Assembly: GCF_963677875.1 (NCBI RefSeq)
Contig: NZ_OY782565.1
Coordinates: 124,001-188,000, forward strand
DNA: 64,000 nt
Direction of reading: 5' to 3'
Origin: Thiomicrorhabdus sp.
GTDB taxonomy: Bacteria > Pseudomonadota > Gammaproteobacteria > Thiomicrospirales > Thiomicrospiraceae
Both the position numbers and the translations under genes were made by a program. This document shows positions 24,739-34,054 of this stretch, in pieces; the first letter of the stretch is position 1, and every line of letters begins with the position of its first letter. The notes beneath the pieces were generated by a model. It saw only the letters and a list, made by a program, of their open reading frames with translations, made no database searches and was not told the DNA's origin.

Positions 24739-24990
24739 CCTTGATATTCATGCGGATTTGCAATACTCAACCATCGAGTTTATCGCTATTAAATCCCAGG
24801 AAAATCATCGATTTTCGGATTTGCGCGCGAGAAGAATCCAAGTCATTTCGCTCTTTTGCAGAATTTTCGCACAGATGGCTCAAGACTTCTTACAAGCTTT
24901 TTTATCTCCCCTTAAATCAGGGTTATAATGTTCAATTCCAAGCTTTTCAGTTATTATATTGCGTCTAATATAATTGTTAGGGGCATCCGG

Positions 24991-25578
24991 ATGCGTACCG
25001 CGACTATTGAACGAAATACACTAGAAACGCAAATTACTCTGTCAGTCAATCTTGACGGCCAAGGTGAAGCCAGTCTGGATACCGGCGTCCCCTTTTTCGA
25101 ACACATGCTGGATCAGATCGCCCGTCACGGGATGATCGATCTGAACATCAAAGCCAACGGCGACACGCACATTGACGACCACCACACTGTGGAAGATGTC
25201 GGCATCAGCCTTGGTCAGGCTATCAGCAAAGCTGTCGGCGACAAAAAAGGAATTACGCGTTACGGTCACGCCTATGTTCCTTTGGACGAAGCCCTCTCCA
25301 GAGTCGTGATCGATCTGTCGGGACGTCCCGGACTGGAATTCCATTGCGACTTTACCCGTGAGCAGATCGGTTCATTTGAAACCCAGCTGGTAATGGAATT
25401 CTTTCAAGGATTCGTCAATCACGCAAATGCCACTCTGCATATCGACAATATTCGCGGCATCAATGCCCACCATCAGGCAGAAACGATTTTCAAAGCTTTT
25501 GGACGCGCTCTGCGTATGGCATTGAGTGCCGATGAACGCATGGCCGGAAAAATGCCCTCAACTAAAGGAAGCCTGTAA
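24991..25578 (+). CDS. hisB: Imidazoleglycerol-phosphate dehydratase
   Basis: The 195-residue monofunctional HisB begins [14 protein letters not shown] and contains [13 protein letters not shown] (residues about 36-48), [11 protein letters not shown] and, in the second half, the matching [15 protein letters not shown], the two metal-binding HHxxE motifs. It catalyses step six of histidine synthesis. The ATG at 24991 gives the family N terminus; the frame is open 21 codons upstream. The histidine phosphatase domain of the enterobacterial fusion is absent, so HisN or another phosphatase must be elsewhere. Confidence 0.96.
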   Translation: MRTATIERNTLETQITLSVNLDGQGEASLDTGVPFFEHMLDQIARHGMIDLNIKANGDTHIDDHHTVEDVGISLGQAISKAVGDKKGITRYGHAYVPLDEALSRVVIDLSGRPGLEFHCDFTREQIGSFETQLVMEFFQGFVNHANATLHIDNIRGINAHHQAETIFKAFGRALRMALSADERMAGKMPSTKGSL

Positions 25579-26217
25579 ATGGATCAAAAGCTGGTTGCCG
25601 TCATTGATTACGGCATGGGGAACCTGCGCTCGGTTTCCAAAGCAGCCGAGCATATGGCAAATGATGCAACGCGAATCGTCGTTACCCACGATCCTCAGGT
25701 AATCGCCGACGCCGATTCGATCATCTTTCCGGGCCAGGGGGCGGCAAAAGCCTGTATGCAGGCACTTAAAGAGAGCGGCATGATTCACCCGGTACAGCAG
25801 GCCGCGAAAGAAAAACCTTTTCTCGGCATCTGCATGGGCTTGCAGGTATTGATGTCACACAGTGAAGAAAATCAGGGAATCGACTGCCTCGACATCATCC
25901 CCGGCGAAGTCGTCCAGTTTGACCTGAGCGCTCATCCGGAACTGAAAATGCCGCACATGGGATGGAACCAGATTCATCAGACCCAAGACCACCCCCTATG
26001 GTGCAAAATTCCGCAAGACAGTCGTTTCTATTTTGTCCACAGCTATTATGTCGCGCCGCAAGATAAAAGTGCGGTTATCGGTGAAACCACCCACGGACAA
26101 ACGTTCCCGTCCGTATTGAGTGCCCACAATATTTTTGCGATTCAAGCGCATCCCGAAAAAAGTGCCGAACACGGACTGCAACTCTTCAAGAACTTCCTGG
26201 AGTGGAACGGCCACTAA
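25579..26217 (+). CDS. hisH: Imidazole glycerol phosphate synthase, glutaminase subunit
   Basis: A 212-residue class I glutamine amidotransferase: VIDYGMGNLRSVSKA at the start, the nucleophile elbow LGICMGLQVL with the catalytic Cys near residue 85, and the His/Glu pair in QAHPEKS near residue 193. It feeds ammonia to HisF. It starts immediately after the hisB stop. Confidence 0.96.
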   Translation: MDQKLVAVIDYGMGNLRSVSKAAEHMANDATRIVVTHDPQVIADADSIIFPGQGAAKACMQALKESGMIHPVQQAAKEKPFLGICMGLQVLMSHSEENQGIDCLDIIPGEVVQFDLSAHPELKMPHMGWNQIHQTQDHPLWCKIPQDSRFYFVHSYYVAPQDKSAVIGETTHGQTFPSVLSAHNIFAIQAHPEKSAEHGLQLFKNFLEWNGH

Positions 26218-26240
26218 ATCTAAAAAAGGTTTAAATTCAA

Positions 26241-26984
26241 ATGTTACTTATTCCTGCAATTGACTTAAAAGATGGCCAATGCGTACGCTTGCGCCAAGGC
26301 ATCATGGAAGACGCCACAGTATTTTCCGGAGACATCGTCGCCATGGCCGAACGCTGGGTTTCCCAGGGCGCCCGCCGCTTGCACATGGTTGACCTGAATG
26401 GTGCCTTTGACGGTAAACCGGTCAACGACTCTGCGGTGTACCAGGTGCGCGAAGCCTATCCGGAACTGCCGATCCAGATCGGTGGCGGAATCCGCGATCT
26501 GCAAACCATCGAAGCTTATCTGAATGCTGGCGTCAGCTACTGCATTATCGGTACCAAAGCAGTCCACAACCCGGAATTTGTCGCCGCAGCCTGCAAAGCC
26601 TTTCCCGGGCACATCATGGTCGGTCTGGATGCCAAGGACGGCATGGTCGCAATTAACGGCTGGGCGGAAGTCACCGACCACGAAGTCAAAACACTGGCCA
26701 AACAATTTGAAAACGACGGTGTCGAGGCAATCATCTACACCGACATCGGCCGCGACGGCATGATGCAAGGCGTGAATATCGAAGCAACCCGGGCTCTGGC
26801 ACAAGCCGTTACAATTCCCATTATCGCTTCCGGCGGCATTACCAATCTGGACGACATTCGCAATCTGGCCGTCATCGAAGCCGACGGTGTAAGCGGGGCC
26901 ATTACCGGCCGCGCCATCTATGAAGGCACTTTGGATTTTCAAGAAGGTCAGACACTTTCCGACGAACTTGCGCCTAAGGGGTGA
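26241..26984 (+). CDS. hisA: ProFAR isomerase
   Basis: The 247-residue TIM barrel has [15 protein letters not shown] at the start (catalytic Asp in AIDLK), IQIGGGIRD, and [19 protein letters not shown] toward the end, the internally duplicated half-barrel pattern of HisA. It isomerises ProFAR to PRFAR. It lies 23 bp after hisH. Confidence 0.96.
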   Translation: MLLIPAIDLKDGQCVRLRQGIMEDATVFSGDIVAMAERWVSQGARRLHMVDLNGAFDGKPVNDSAVYQVREAYPELPIQIGGGIRDLQTIEAYLNAGVSYCIIGTKAVHNPEFVAAACKAFPGHIMVGLDAKDGMVAINGWAEVTDHEVKTLAKQFENDGVEAIIYTDIGRDGMMQGVNIEATRALAQAVTIPIIASGGITNLDDIRNLAVIEADGVSGAITGRAIYEGTLDFQEGQTLSDELAPKG

Positions 26985-26988
26985 AAAC

Positions 26989-27762
26989 ATGAGTCTCGCA
27001 AAACGCATTATTCCCTGTCTCGATGTCGATGACGGCCGCGTGGTAAAAGGCGTGCAATTCGTCGATATCCGCGATGCCGGTGACCCCGTCGAAGTCGCCA
27101 AGCGCTACGATCAGCAAGGCGCTGACGAAATCACTTTTTTAGACATTACCGCTACCGCTCACGAGCGTAACACCACCGTACATATGGTTGAGCAGGTCGC
27201 CAGTCAGGTCTTCATTCCTCTGACCGTCGGCGGCGGCATTCGCACTGTTGAAGACATCCGTACCATGCTGAACGCCGGAGCCGACAAGGTTGCGATCAAC
27301 TCGGCGGCAATATTCAACCCGGGCTTTGTTCAAGAAGCCTGTGACGCTTTCGGGTCGCAATGCATCGTCGTCGCAATCGATGCCAAACGCGTTGCGACCG
27401 AAGACAATGGCGACCGCTGGGAAATTTTTACCCACGGAGGACGCCGCGAAACCGGTATCGATGCGGTAGAATGGGCCGTCAAAATGCAAGAATTAGGTGC
27501 CGGAGAGCTTCTGGTAACCAGCATGGATAAAGACGGAACCAAAAGCGGTTTCGACCTGCAACTCATGCATGAAATCACCAGCCGTGTCAGCATTCCGGTC
27601 ATCGCTTCCGGCGGCGTCGGCAACTTGCAGCATCTGGTTGACGGCGTTAAAGAAGGTGGTGCCGAAGCGGTGTTAGCCGCCAGCATCTTCCACTTCGGCG
27701 AACATACGGTCGAAGAAGCCAAACAAACCATGCAAGAACAGGGAATCGAGGTACGGCTATGA
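26989..27762 (+). CDS. hisF: Imidazole glycerol phosphate synthase, cyclase subunit
   Basis: A 257-residue TIM barrel beginning [20 protein letters not shown] (catalytic Asp of CLDV), with LTVGGGIRT and [13 protein letters not shown] and [11 protein letters not shown]. It forms a complex with HisH. The ATG at 26989, four bases after the hisA stop and behind AAGGGG, gives the family N terminus; the open frame upstream overlaps hisA. Its end overlaps hisE by four bases. Confidence 0.96.
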   Translation: MSLAKRIIPCLDVDDGRVVKGVQFVDIRDAGDPVEVAKRYDQQGADEITFLDITATAHERNTTVHMVEQVASQVFIPLTVGGGIRTVEDIRTMLNAGADKVAINSAAIFNPGFVQEACDAFGSQCIVVAIDAKRVATEDNGDRWEIFTHGGRRETGIDAVEWAVKMQELGAGELLVTSMDKDGTKSGFDLQLMHEITSRVSIPVIASGGVGNLQHLVDGVKEGGAEAVLAASIFHFGEHTVEEAKQTMQEQGIEVRL

Positions 27763-28106
27763 CAACTTCCTCGATTCTCGACCAACTCGATCAAGTTCTT
27801 GAAGCGCGTAAGAACGAATCTGCCGACAGTTCCTATGTCGCCAGTTTATACGCCAAGGGCACCGAAAAAATTCTTAAAAAAATTTCCGAAGAGAGCCTGG
27901 AAGTGGCCATGGCTGCTAAAGATCACGACCACTCTCAGAGCGAAAAAGATAAGCAACACCTTATTTACGAAGTCACTGATCTATGGTTTCATAGTTTGGT
28001 GCTACTGGCCTCGAAAGACATAAACAGCCAGGCTATTTTGACCGAATTACAGCGTCGCTTCGGCCTATCCGGCCACGACGAAAAAGCCAGTCGCGAGGAT
28101 GCTTAA
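27759..28106 (+). CDS. hisE: Phosphoribosyl-ATP pyrophosphatase
   Basis: The 115-residue protein has the all-alpha NTP pyrophosphohydrolase pattern [15 protein letters not shown] (EExxE metal site) and [16 protein letters not shown]. It is the monofunctional HisE type. It overlaps hisF (ATGA), so translation is coupled. The partner hisI, often adjacent, is not present here. Confidence 0.95.
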   Translation: MTTSSILDQLDQVLEARKNESADSSYVASLYAKGTEKILKKISEESLEVAMAAKDHDHSQSEKDKQHLIYEVTDLWFHSLVLLASKDINSQAILTELQRRFGLSGHDEKASREDA

Positions 28107-28158
28107 ACACCCTGACCAGCATCCTTAATTGCCAACGATTTACAGGAAGGAACCCTCA

Positions 28159-28479
28159 ATGAATCAAGAAAAAAGCATCTTCAGCCAAATCATCGATCGC
28201 GAAATCCCGTCGGATATCGTCTATGAAGACGACAAATGCATTGTCATCAACGACATCAATCCAAAGGCACGCATTCACCTGCTGGTGATTCCTAAAAAAC
28301 CGATCGAAACGCTGTTTGAACTCTCACCGGAAGATAAAGACCTGATGGGACACATGATGCTATTATTGCCTCAGCTGGCGCAAGCTCAAGGGCTGGACGG
28401 TTTCAAAACCCAGATCAACACCGGAGCCAGCGGAGGCCAGGAAGTTTTTCACATTCATATTCACCTCCTCGGCAACTGA
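28159..28479 (+). CDS. HIT-family (HinT-like) nucleotide hydrolase
   Basis: The 106-residue protein begins with CIFSQI-like SIFSQIIDREIPSDIVYEDD and ends with the histidine triad EVFHIHIHLLGN. Length and sequence match HinT-type purine nucleoside phosphoramidases. ATG 28159 follows GGAAGG by nine bases. It lies at the end of the his operon and before tatA, an arrangement common in proteobacteria (hisE-hinT-tatABC). Confidence 0.93.
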   Translation: MNQEKSIFSQIIDREIPSDIVYEDDKCIVINDINPKARIHLLVIPKKPIETLFELSPEDKDLMGHMMLLLPQLAQAQGLDGFKTQINTGASGGQEVFHIHIHLLGN

Positions 28480-28668
28480 TTTTCTTTCCCGGGAAGCGCA
28501 TGAAATTAAGCCATCGCTGCAATAAATTTTTTTTGTGCAATCAATTGCAACAATTTGATATTATTAGCGGCCGTTATAAATTTAGACACGCTTTTATCGC
28601 TTGAGATGGTTCGCAAAAAGCAGAACCTTTGATAAATTTGAGGCGCCATTCGAAATCGGAGAAATATT

Positions 28669-28908
28669 ATGGGCATCAGTATTTGGCAACTATTAATTAT
28701 CCTTGCAATCGTTTTAGTTCTATTCGGAGCAAAACGCCTGCGTAATGTCGGCAGTGACCTTGGTGGAGCCATTAAAGGTTTCAAAAGCGCCATGAAAGAC
28801 GAAGAAGGCAAAGACGACAATACTGAAAAGAAACTTGAGAAAAAAGACGGCGACGTTTTCGAAGCGACTGTCGAGAAAAAAACCGAAGAAAACAAAGATA
28901 AAGCCTAA
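28669..28908 (+). CDS. tatA: Sec-independent translocase subunit TatA
   Basis: A 79-residue protein with one N-terminal helix ([21 protein letters not shown]) followed by [22 protein letters not shown], the TatA amphipathic helix, and a Lys/Glu-rich tail. It forms the size-adapting channel of the Tat pathway. The 189 bases upstream, from 28480, probably hold the tat promoter. Confidence 0.95.
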   Translation: MGISIWQLLIILAIVLVLFGAKRLRNVGSDLGGAIKGFKSAMKDEEGKDDNTEKKLEKKDGDVFEATVEKKTEENKDKA

Positions 28909-28946
28909 TTTCGCTCTGAGCGTCTTAAAACAGGACCCCCTTCTCG

Positions 28947-29432
28947 ATGTTTGATATCGGATTTCTGGAAATTCTGGTGATTATGATCATCGCCTTGATC
29001 GTCATCGGCCCCGAGCGCATGCCGGAAGTCGCCCGAAAGCTGGGCGGCTTTATGGGAAAAATGCGCCGTTTCATCAACTCCGTTAAAGAAGAAGGTCAGG
29101 TTCAGGAAACGATTCGCGACTTCAAGGAATCCATGAACCTTGAAGAAGAAAAACGCCAGATCAGCAATATCTCGCAAGAGCTCGAACAGGGGCTGAACTT
29201 TTCCGACATGTCCGATTTAAATCTCGACGAACTCAAGCGACCTTTTGGAGACGGTAACGACAGCACCGCTTCAGGATCCGGCAACAGCCAATTTAATCGC
29301 GCGCCTTCTCAACCGGTAATGCCGAAACCAGAACCGTCTCAAGACCCAACCCAACCCAAAACCACTTCAGCGGAAGCAAGCGCCCCGAAAGACGCTCCTG
29401 CCGCCAAAGCGGCAGAAACCGATAAAAGCTAA
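28947..29432 (+). CDS. tatB: Sec-independent translocase subunit TatB
   Basis: The 161-residue protein has the TatB opening MFDIGFLEILVIMIIALIVI, then GPERMPEVARKLGGFMGKMRRFINSVK, and a long amphipathic coil. The last 60 residues are Pro/Ala/Ser-rich and probably disordered. TatB, with TatC, recognises twin-arginine signals. It is 38 bp after tatA and six bases before tatC. Confidence 0.95.
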   Translation: MFDIGFLEILVIMIIALIVIGPERMPEVARKLGGFMGKMRRFINSVKEEGQVQETIRDFKESMNLEEEKRQISNISQELEQGLNFSDMSDLNLDELKRPFGDGNDSTASGSGNSQFNRAPSQPVMPKPEPSQDPTQPKTTSAEASAPKDAPAAKAAETDKS

Positions 29433-29438
29433 ACCGAG

Positions 29439-30527
29439 ATGAGCGACTCCGCGCTACCGCCAAACGATAAAGAGATGAGCCTTGTTCAGCACCTGCTGGA
29501 CTTAAAAAGCAGCTTGACTCGCGGCATTACCGCCATAATTCTGTTCTTTCTGGTACTGTTTCCGTTCGCCAATGAAATCTATACCTATATTGCCGAACCG
29601 CTGACTCGTTATCTGCCGGAAGGCACCAGCATGATTGCAACGGCGGTCGCTTCGCCATTCCTCACGCCGTTCAAATTAAGTTTCGTTCTGGCTATCTACA
29701 TGGCGATGCCTTACCTGCTGTATCAATTGTGGCGTTTTATCGCCCCGGCACTCTATACACACGAAAAACAGTTAGTCGGGCCGATTTTGTTTTTCAGCTC
29801 ATTCCTGTTTTATGCCGGCGGTGCCTTTGCATACTATGTCGTCTTCCCTCTTGTCTTCGGGTTTTTATCACAAACCGCTCCGGAAGGGGTCACGATTGCA
29901 ACGGATATCAGCCTGTACCTCGACTTTGTCATCAAGATGTTCTTTGCCTTTGGGATGGCATTTGAAGTACCGATCATTACGGTACTTCTGATCCTTACCG
30001 GAATGACCCAACCAGAAAAACTCAGTCATGCACGCCCTTACATCGTAGTGGGCGCTTTCGTCATCGGCATGCTTCTGACTCCGCCGGACATCATTTCGCA
30101 AACACTTTTGGCCGTTCCGATGTGGTTGCTTTTCGAACTTGGCCTACTGATTGGAACCCGAGTCAAAAAACGCCGCCAGAAAGATGAAAACGAAGGACAC
30201 GGCAATGACGACGATGCAGACGAAGAAAACTACGATGAGGAAGCCAGTGTAAAAACTGCATCGACCGCCGCACCGAGCCGTGAAGACATGGCATCGCAGT
30301 ATGACTTCGACGACCGCTATGCGGATCAGGTTGACGATGATCTGGACTGGGACGATGAATTCGAAAAAATCGACTCCGAAATGCGGAAACTCGAAAAAGA
30401 ATACAAAACCCGTCAGGATGCGGAAAAAAAGGCTGATGAAGAGGCAAAAACCGATGCTGACCAAGCCACAAACTCCCCATCGGAAAACGCAGACCGCAAA
30501 CACGACAAACCGGCCGACAAAGCCTGA
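29439..30527 (+). CDS. tatC: Sec-independent translocase subunit TatC with long acidic C-terminal extension
   Basis: Residues 1-245 are a normal TatC with six membrane helices; landmarks are MSLVQHLLDLKSSL, LYQLWRFIAPALYTHEK, FGMAFEVPI with the conserved Glu near residue 176, and LLTPPDIISQTLLAVPMWLLFELG. After RVKKRRQKDE (about residue 241) comes a hydrophilic tail of about 115 residues very rich in Asp, Glu and Lys (for example DDDADEENYDEEASV) that standard TatC proteins of about 250 residues lack. The tail would lie in the cytosol. Codon usage and frame are continuous, so this is not an assembly artefact that I can see. Confidence 0.95.
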   Translation: MSDSALPPNDKEMSLVQHLLDLKSSLTRGITAIILFFLVLFPFANEIYTYIAEPLTRYLPEGTSMIATAVASPFLTPFKLSFVLAIYMAMPYLLYQLWRFIAPALYTHEKQLVGPILFFSSFLFYAGGAFAYYVVFPLVFGFLSQTAPEGVTIATDISLYLDFVIKMFFAFGMAFEVPIITVLLILTGMTQPEKLSHARPYIVVGAFVIGMLLTPPDIISQTLLAVPMWLLFELGLLIGTRVKKRRQKDENEGHGNDDDADEENYDEEASVKTASTAAPSREDMASQYDFDDRYADQVDDDLDWDDEFEKIDSEMRKLEKEYKTRQDAEKKADEEAKTDADQATNSPSENADRKHDKPADKA

Positions 30528-30546
30528 AGCAGCGCGTTTCAAATCG

Positions 30547-32328
30547 GTGCTTGTTCTGAACAGGCTCCGATTGATCGTTCTTCTCGGTTTGTTTTTGCCC
30601 GCACTGCTCCTGGCTTCTCCTGAGAAGCCGCTAAAAAATCATCCCAGCCTTTATCTCGCAATGCATTCCGACGATCCGGTCGACTGGCACCTCTGGACCC
30701 AGGCAACCCGTTCTCTGGCCAAACGGCAAAATAAACTGCTGTTGCTTTCCAGCGGTTACTTCGCCTGCCATTGGTGCCATGTCATGCAGGCCGAAAATTA
30801 CCGCAACTCGCAGATTGCCGAATGGATCAACCGCCACTTCATTGCGGTCAAAATTGACCGGGAACTCTCGCCGGAACTCGATTCGGATATGCTTGAATTC
30901 GCCCGTATCAATTCCGGCCGTGCCGGCTGGCCGCAACACCTCATCCTTACCCCGCAAGGACACCCCTTTCTCGCTTTTGGCTACCTGCCTCCGGAAAAAC
31001 TGAAAACCTTATTGCAAAGAACCGTCGATTACTGGACCGAAAAACCGCATGCCATCGAGCAGCTGGCACAAAATGCGCTGACCCGGACGATCAGCCCCCC
31101 GGAAGCATGGCGACAAAGCTTTTTTGATCAGGCTTTTTTCACACAACTGAAAAATTCGATGGATGACCTGAGCGGCGGTTTAAAGGGAAGCCATAAATTC
31201 CCGCATTCGCCGATACTACTGGCTCTTTTACAACATCCATCCTTAACTGAAGATATTGAAGAGTGGCTCTTACTCACGCTTGAACAAATGCAGAGCCAGC
31301 ATCTGTTCGACCACGTCAACGGGGGCTTTTATCGCTACTGCATCGATCCCGAATGGCAAATTCCGCACTTTGAGAAAATGGCCTACGATAACGCCCTGCT
31401 TGCACAGGTTTACCTCCTCGCCGCGCAACGCTGGCAAAGAGAAGATTTTCTAGAAACAGCCGAACGGACCCTGTCGTTCCTGCAAAAACACCTTTACCTG
31501 CCGCAAATCGGACTCTACCTCGGCAGTCAATCTGCGCTGGACAACACCGGCAACGAGGGAGGTAACGATCTTTGGTCCAGACAGAAACTACAGCAAATAC
31601 TCCCCGAATCCCTGTATCTTGTAGTTGAACAAGCTTGGCACTTAAACCAGCCGCCACCATACGAACTCGGCTGGCATCCCAAACCGACCGAGCAACACTG
31701 GGAAGCAATTCGCTCACGCTTACAGAAGCACTCGCTGCAAGCTCCCATCGACCAGAAAGCCCTCATCGGCTGGAATGCACTGATTTTAAACGGCTGGCAA
31801 CAGGCTGCTATTCTCAATCAAAGCGCATGGTGGACAACACTTTCCGATCCGGCCGATAAATACCCAACCATTCATCACGCAAGTACGCACGCAATTTCCC
31901 TGAAAAAAATACTCTTGGAACTCGGCTCCCAACCCTCGCCACCGCGCGCGGTAGCACTTGCCCCCACTTCTGACAAGCCACTCTCCATCGGCCAGGCCGG
32001 TTTGCAGGAATATGCCTACCTTTACCGGGCTCTTGCCCGGAGCGATCACGGGATTCGCCAGACACTCGAGCAACACATACGGACGCGTTTTATTCTGCAG
32101 CAAGGCACTCAAATGACCTGGTTGACGAATGGCAATACAGAACGGCTCGGTCCCGACTCCTTAAACGCCTGGTCAGATGACGTTCTGCCGAACCCGACCG
32201 CATTATTGCATTGCCTGGCACCAAGCATCCTTAATGCCGCGACTCGAGAAATTCTCCAGTCCCCGCTGAAATTCCCCAGCTATCTGAGCCTGCAGTCCTG
32301 TCCACAGCCACAAAAAAACATACAATAA
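30547..32328 (+). CDS. Exported thioredoxin-fold/DUF255 protein (YyaL-like)
   Basis: The protein has the DUF255 (PF03190) N-terminal domain: DDPVDWHLW, then YFACHWCHVMQAENYRN with the CxxC of Cys74/Cys77, and GRAGWPQHLILTPQGHPF. The C-terminal two thirds resemble the alpha/alpha six-barrel of YyaL/SSP411 proteins (FPHSP, HVNGGFYRYCIDPEWQIPHFEKMAYDNALL). I chose the GTG at 30547, which gives a cleavable signal (LRLIVLLGLFLPALLLA) and starts after the tatC stop; an ATG at 30454 inside tatC is an alternative. The ribosome-binding site is weak. Function of the family is unsettled; a periplasmic location would be unusual. Confidence 0.8.
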   Translation: MLVLNRLRLIVLLGLFLPALLLASPEKPLKNHPSLYLAMHSDDPVDWHLWTQATRSLAKRQNKLLLLSSGYFACHWCHVMQAENYRNSQIAEWINRHFIAVKIDRELSPELDSDMLEFARINSGRAGWPQHLILTPQGHPFLAFGYLPPEKLKTLLQRTVDYWTEKPHAIEQLAQNALTRTISPPEAWRQSFFDQAFFTQLKNSMDDLSGGLKGSHKFPHSPILLALLQHPSLTEDIEEWLLLTLEQMQSQHLFDHVNGGFYRYCIDPEWQIPHFEKMAYDNALLAQVYLLAAQRWQREDFLETAERTLSFLQKHLYLPQIGLYLGSQSALDNTGNEGGNDLWSRQKLQQILPESLYLVVEQAWHLNQPPPYELGWHPKPTEQHWEAIRSRLQKHSLQAPIDQKALIGWNALILNGWQQAAILNQSAWWTTLSDPADKYPTIHHASTHAISLKKILLELGSQPSPPRAVALAPTSDKPLSIGQAGLQEYAYLYRALARSDHGIRQTLEQHIRTRFILQQGTQMTWLTNGNTERLGPDSLNAWSDDVLPNPTALLHCLAPSILNAATREILQSPLKFPSYLSLQSCPQPQKNIQ

Positions 32329-32360
32329 CGTTTACTTGAATTGAAATAAACGAGAGATCG

Positions 32361-33047
32361 ATGGGATTATTAATCGCCGGATTTGTGTTGCTGTTTATGA
32401 TCACGACTCTGCCGCAACTGTGGAGTCGACATATTTTAAATAAACACCGCGTTCCGCATCCAGACATTCCCGGCACCGGCTTGCAGTTCGGCGAGCATCT
32501 GATCAAAAAACTCGGATTGCATGGCGTACGCCTAGAAGAAACCGACCAAGGAGATCATTACGATCCGATCGACAAAGTCGTACGCATCTCCCAACCGAAC
32601 GCCCACTCAAATTCTTTGACGGCCATCACCACCGTCGCCCATGAAATCGGCCACGCACTTCAAGATCAGCAACACTACCCACCTTTAAAACAGCGAACAC
32701 TGCTGGTTGAACGCGCCGCCGCCATGCAAAAGTTTGCAGGGGTGGCCTTAATGATCACGCCGGTCTTAATTCCATTACTGCATACTCCCATGATCGGACT
32801 GGCAACCTTTGCCGCAGGGTTTATTGCTATGGGCGTACCGGTAATCATTCACCTCAACACACTGCCGGTGGAATTCGACGCCAGCTTCAACCGCGCCCTG
32901 CCACTTCTCAAGGAAGGTAATTATCTGGATGCAAAAGACCAAAAAACCGCCAAACGTATCCTGCTTGCCTGCGCTTTAACCTACGTTGCCGCCTCGCTTT
33001 CCAGTCTGTTTAACCTGTGGAAATGGCTTAAGGCACTTAAGCGCTAA
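32361..33047 (+). CDS. YugP-like membrane zinc metallopeptidase
   Basis: The 228-residue protein starts with a membrane helix, has the zinc motif TVAHEIGHALQD with His94, Glu95 and His98, and further membrane helices at about residues 115-155. HSNSLTAITTVAHEIGHA and LPVEFDASFNRAL match the Zn_peptidase_2/YugP family (PF04298). The substrate is unknown. It follows the DUF255 gene by 32 bp. Up to 33291 I see no further gene that I can support. Confidence 0.9.
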   Translation: MGLLIAGFVLLFMITTLPQLWSRHILNKHRVPHPDIPGTGLQFGEHLIKKLGLHGVRLEETDQGDHYDPIDKVVRISQPNAHSNSLTAITTVAHEIGHALQDQQHYPPLKQRTLLVERAAAMQKFAGVALMITPVLIPLLHTPMIGLATFAAGFIAMGVPVIIHLNTLPVEFDASFNRALPLLKEGNYLDAKDQKTAKRILLACALTYVAASLSSLFNLWKWLKALKR

Positions 33048-33291
33048 TCCCTCGGATTCCCGCGCCAACCCGATCAAAAACGGACATAAAATAGCACTGA
33101 TCACAAAGTGAAAGCGACGAAAAAATGCAAGATAAGAAGCCGCAAGACAAGAAACCAAAGAAGCAGGCAAGAAAACCCATCAGAATAGAAAATGGCCGGC
33201 AGTCTTTATCTCTGCCTTGAAGCGTCCCAGCTGAAAAACCTGGCGCAAACCGCCCCAACGAATCGATAAGAGTCGCCACGCTAAACGCGGC

Positions 33292-34047
33292 TCATCGTTT
33301 CTTTGACGATTTCATGCGATAAAGAAGAAAGCCGCTCAAACTCAACACCACCATCAGCACGGCAAAAAAATCGATCACAAACACTCCGGCCGAGCCAAAG
33401 ATTCGACCGGAATGCAGATCAAGCAGAACTCTTTCCCAATCCAAGCCCTGTTTGAAGTACTCATCCTCAATTTTAGCTCTCAAAGCATTCGGCAGCGCTT
33501 CGGAAGCGGTATTTTCCGGCAGGGTTCCGATCACCCCCCCCGACTTGATCTCCACCCAACCGGTCATATCCGGATTAAGCCCCCAAGCGGTCTGGTTCTC
33601 AAGACTGAGCGCCAGCGGATTCTGCCGTACAGCCAAAACCGATGACCCGGCAGGATTCGCTATTTGATCAATCAGCTCAAAATCGGGAGAAAGCAGAACA
33701 CTCACTTGCTGCAGAACCAACGCATAACCGAACTGCGTTTTACCGAAACCGGCCAAGCGGCCCTGAGTAATTTTGTTGCCGTTGACCCAAATATCCTGAT
33801 CATACTGCGCAACCCAAATCCTTGAACCGGAATCGCCGGATTCATCCTCAAAAAAGATTTGCTTCTTCAACTCCGGAACAGTCAAACCATACCATTGATA
33901 CAACCATCGCTGCTCGACGGGCTGGTTCTTCAAAGCAAAAGTTTCGGTATGATTCAGCGCAATTCCGGTCACACTCAACATCACCACAACCAAAACCGCT
34001 GCTAACCCTATTTTTTGATGAAGACTGATAAGGGTTCTTATTCTCAC
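33292..34047 (-). CDS. PepSY-associated membrane protein
   Basis: The 251-residue protein has an N-terminal helix opening RIRTLISLHQKIGLAAVLVVVMLSVTGIALNH, the first PepSY_TM-type helix, a periplasmic domain of about 180 residues, then DLHSGRIFGSAGVFVIDFFAVLMVVLSLSGFLLY at the C terminus, the second helix motif of PepSY_TM proteins (PF03929). Related PiuB-type proteins act with siderophore and haem uptake systems and some are ferric reductase subunits. The start codon is GTG. It is the last gene of a minus-strand unit with the FMN-binding and MauG-like genes, separated by seven bases from the former. Confidence 0.85.
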   Translation of the reverse strand: MRIRTLISLHQKIGLAAVLVVVMLSVTGIALNHTETFALKNQPVEQRWLYQWYGLTVPELKKQIFFEDESGDSGSRIWVAQYDQDIWVNGNKITQGRLAGFGKTQFGYALVLQQVSVLLSPDFELIDQIANPAGSSVLAVRQNPLALSLENQTAWGLNPDMTGWVEIKSGGVIGTLPENTASEALPNALRAKIEDEYFKQGLDWERVLLDLHSGRIFGSAGVFVIDFFAVLMVVLSLSGFLLYRMKSSKKR

Positions 34048-34054
34048 GCCAAAC

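Larger units (their letters stand above)
24457..24990. other. Divergent intergenic region between ccoN and hisB
   Basis: No gene is supported in these 534 bases. Toward ccoN the minus strand carries TATAAT (24544-24539) and a near-consensus FNR box; toward hisB the plus strand carries TATAAT at 24924-24929 and again at 24969-24974. In the middle lies a long AT-rich dyad (24707-24738). A frame at 24741-24968 shows no family features and has no ribosome-binding site, and contains no run of His codons that would mark a his leader peptide. Confidence 0.6.

Noticed and set aside
24741-24968. A 75-codon plus-strand ORF upstream of hisB
   Set aside because: No ribosome-binding site, no family pattern and no His-codon run; not a his leader peptide.
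33125-33220. A 31-codon Lys/Gln-rich plus-strand ORF between the Zn peptidase and the PepSY gene
   Set aside because: No ribosome-binding site, low-complexity composition and no similarity that I can recognise; chance ORF is likelier.
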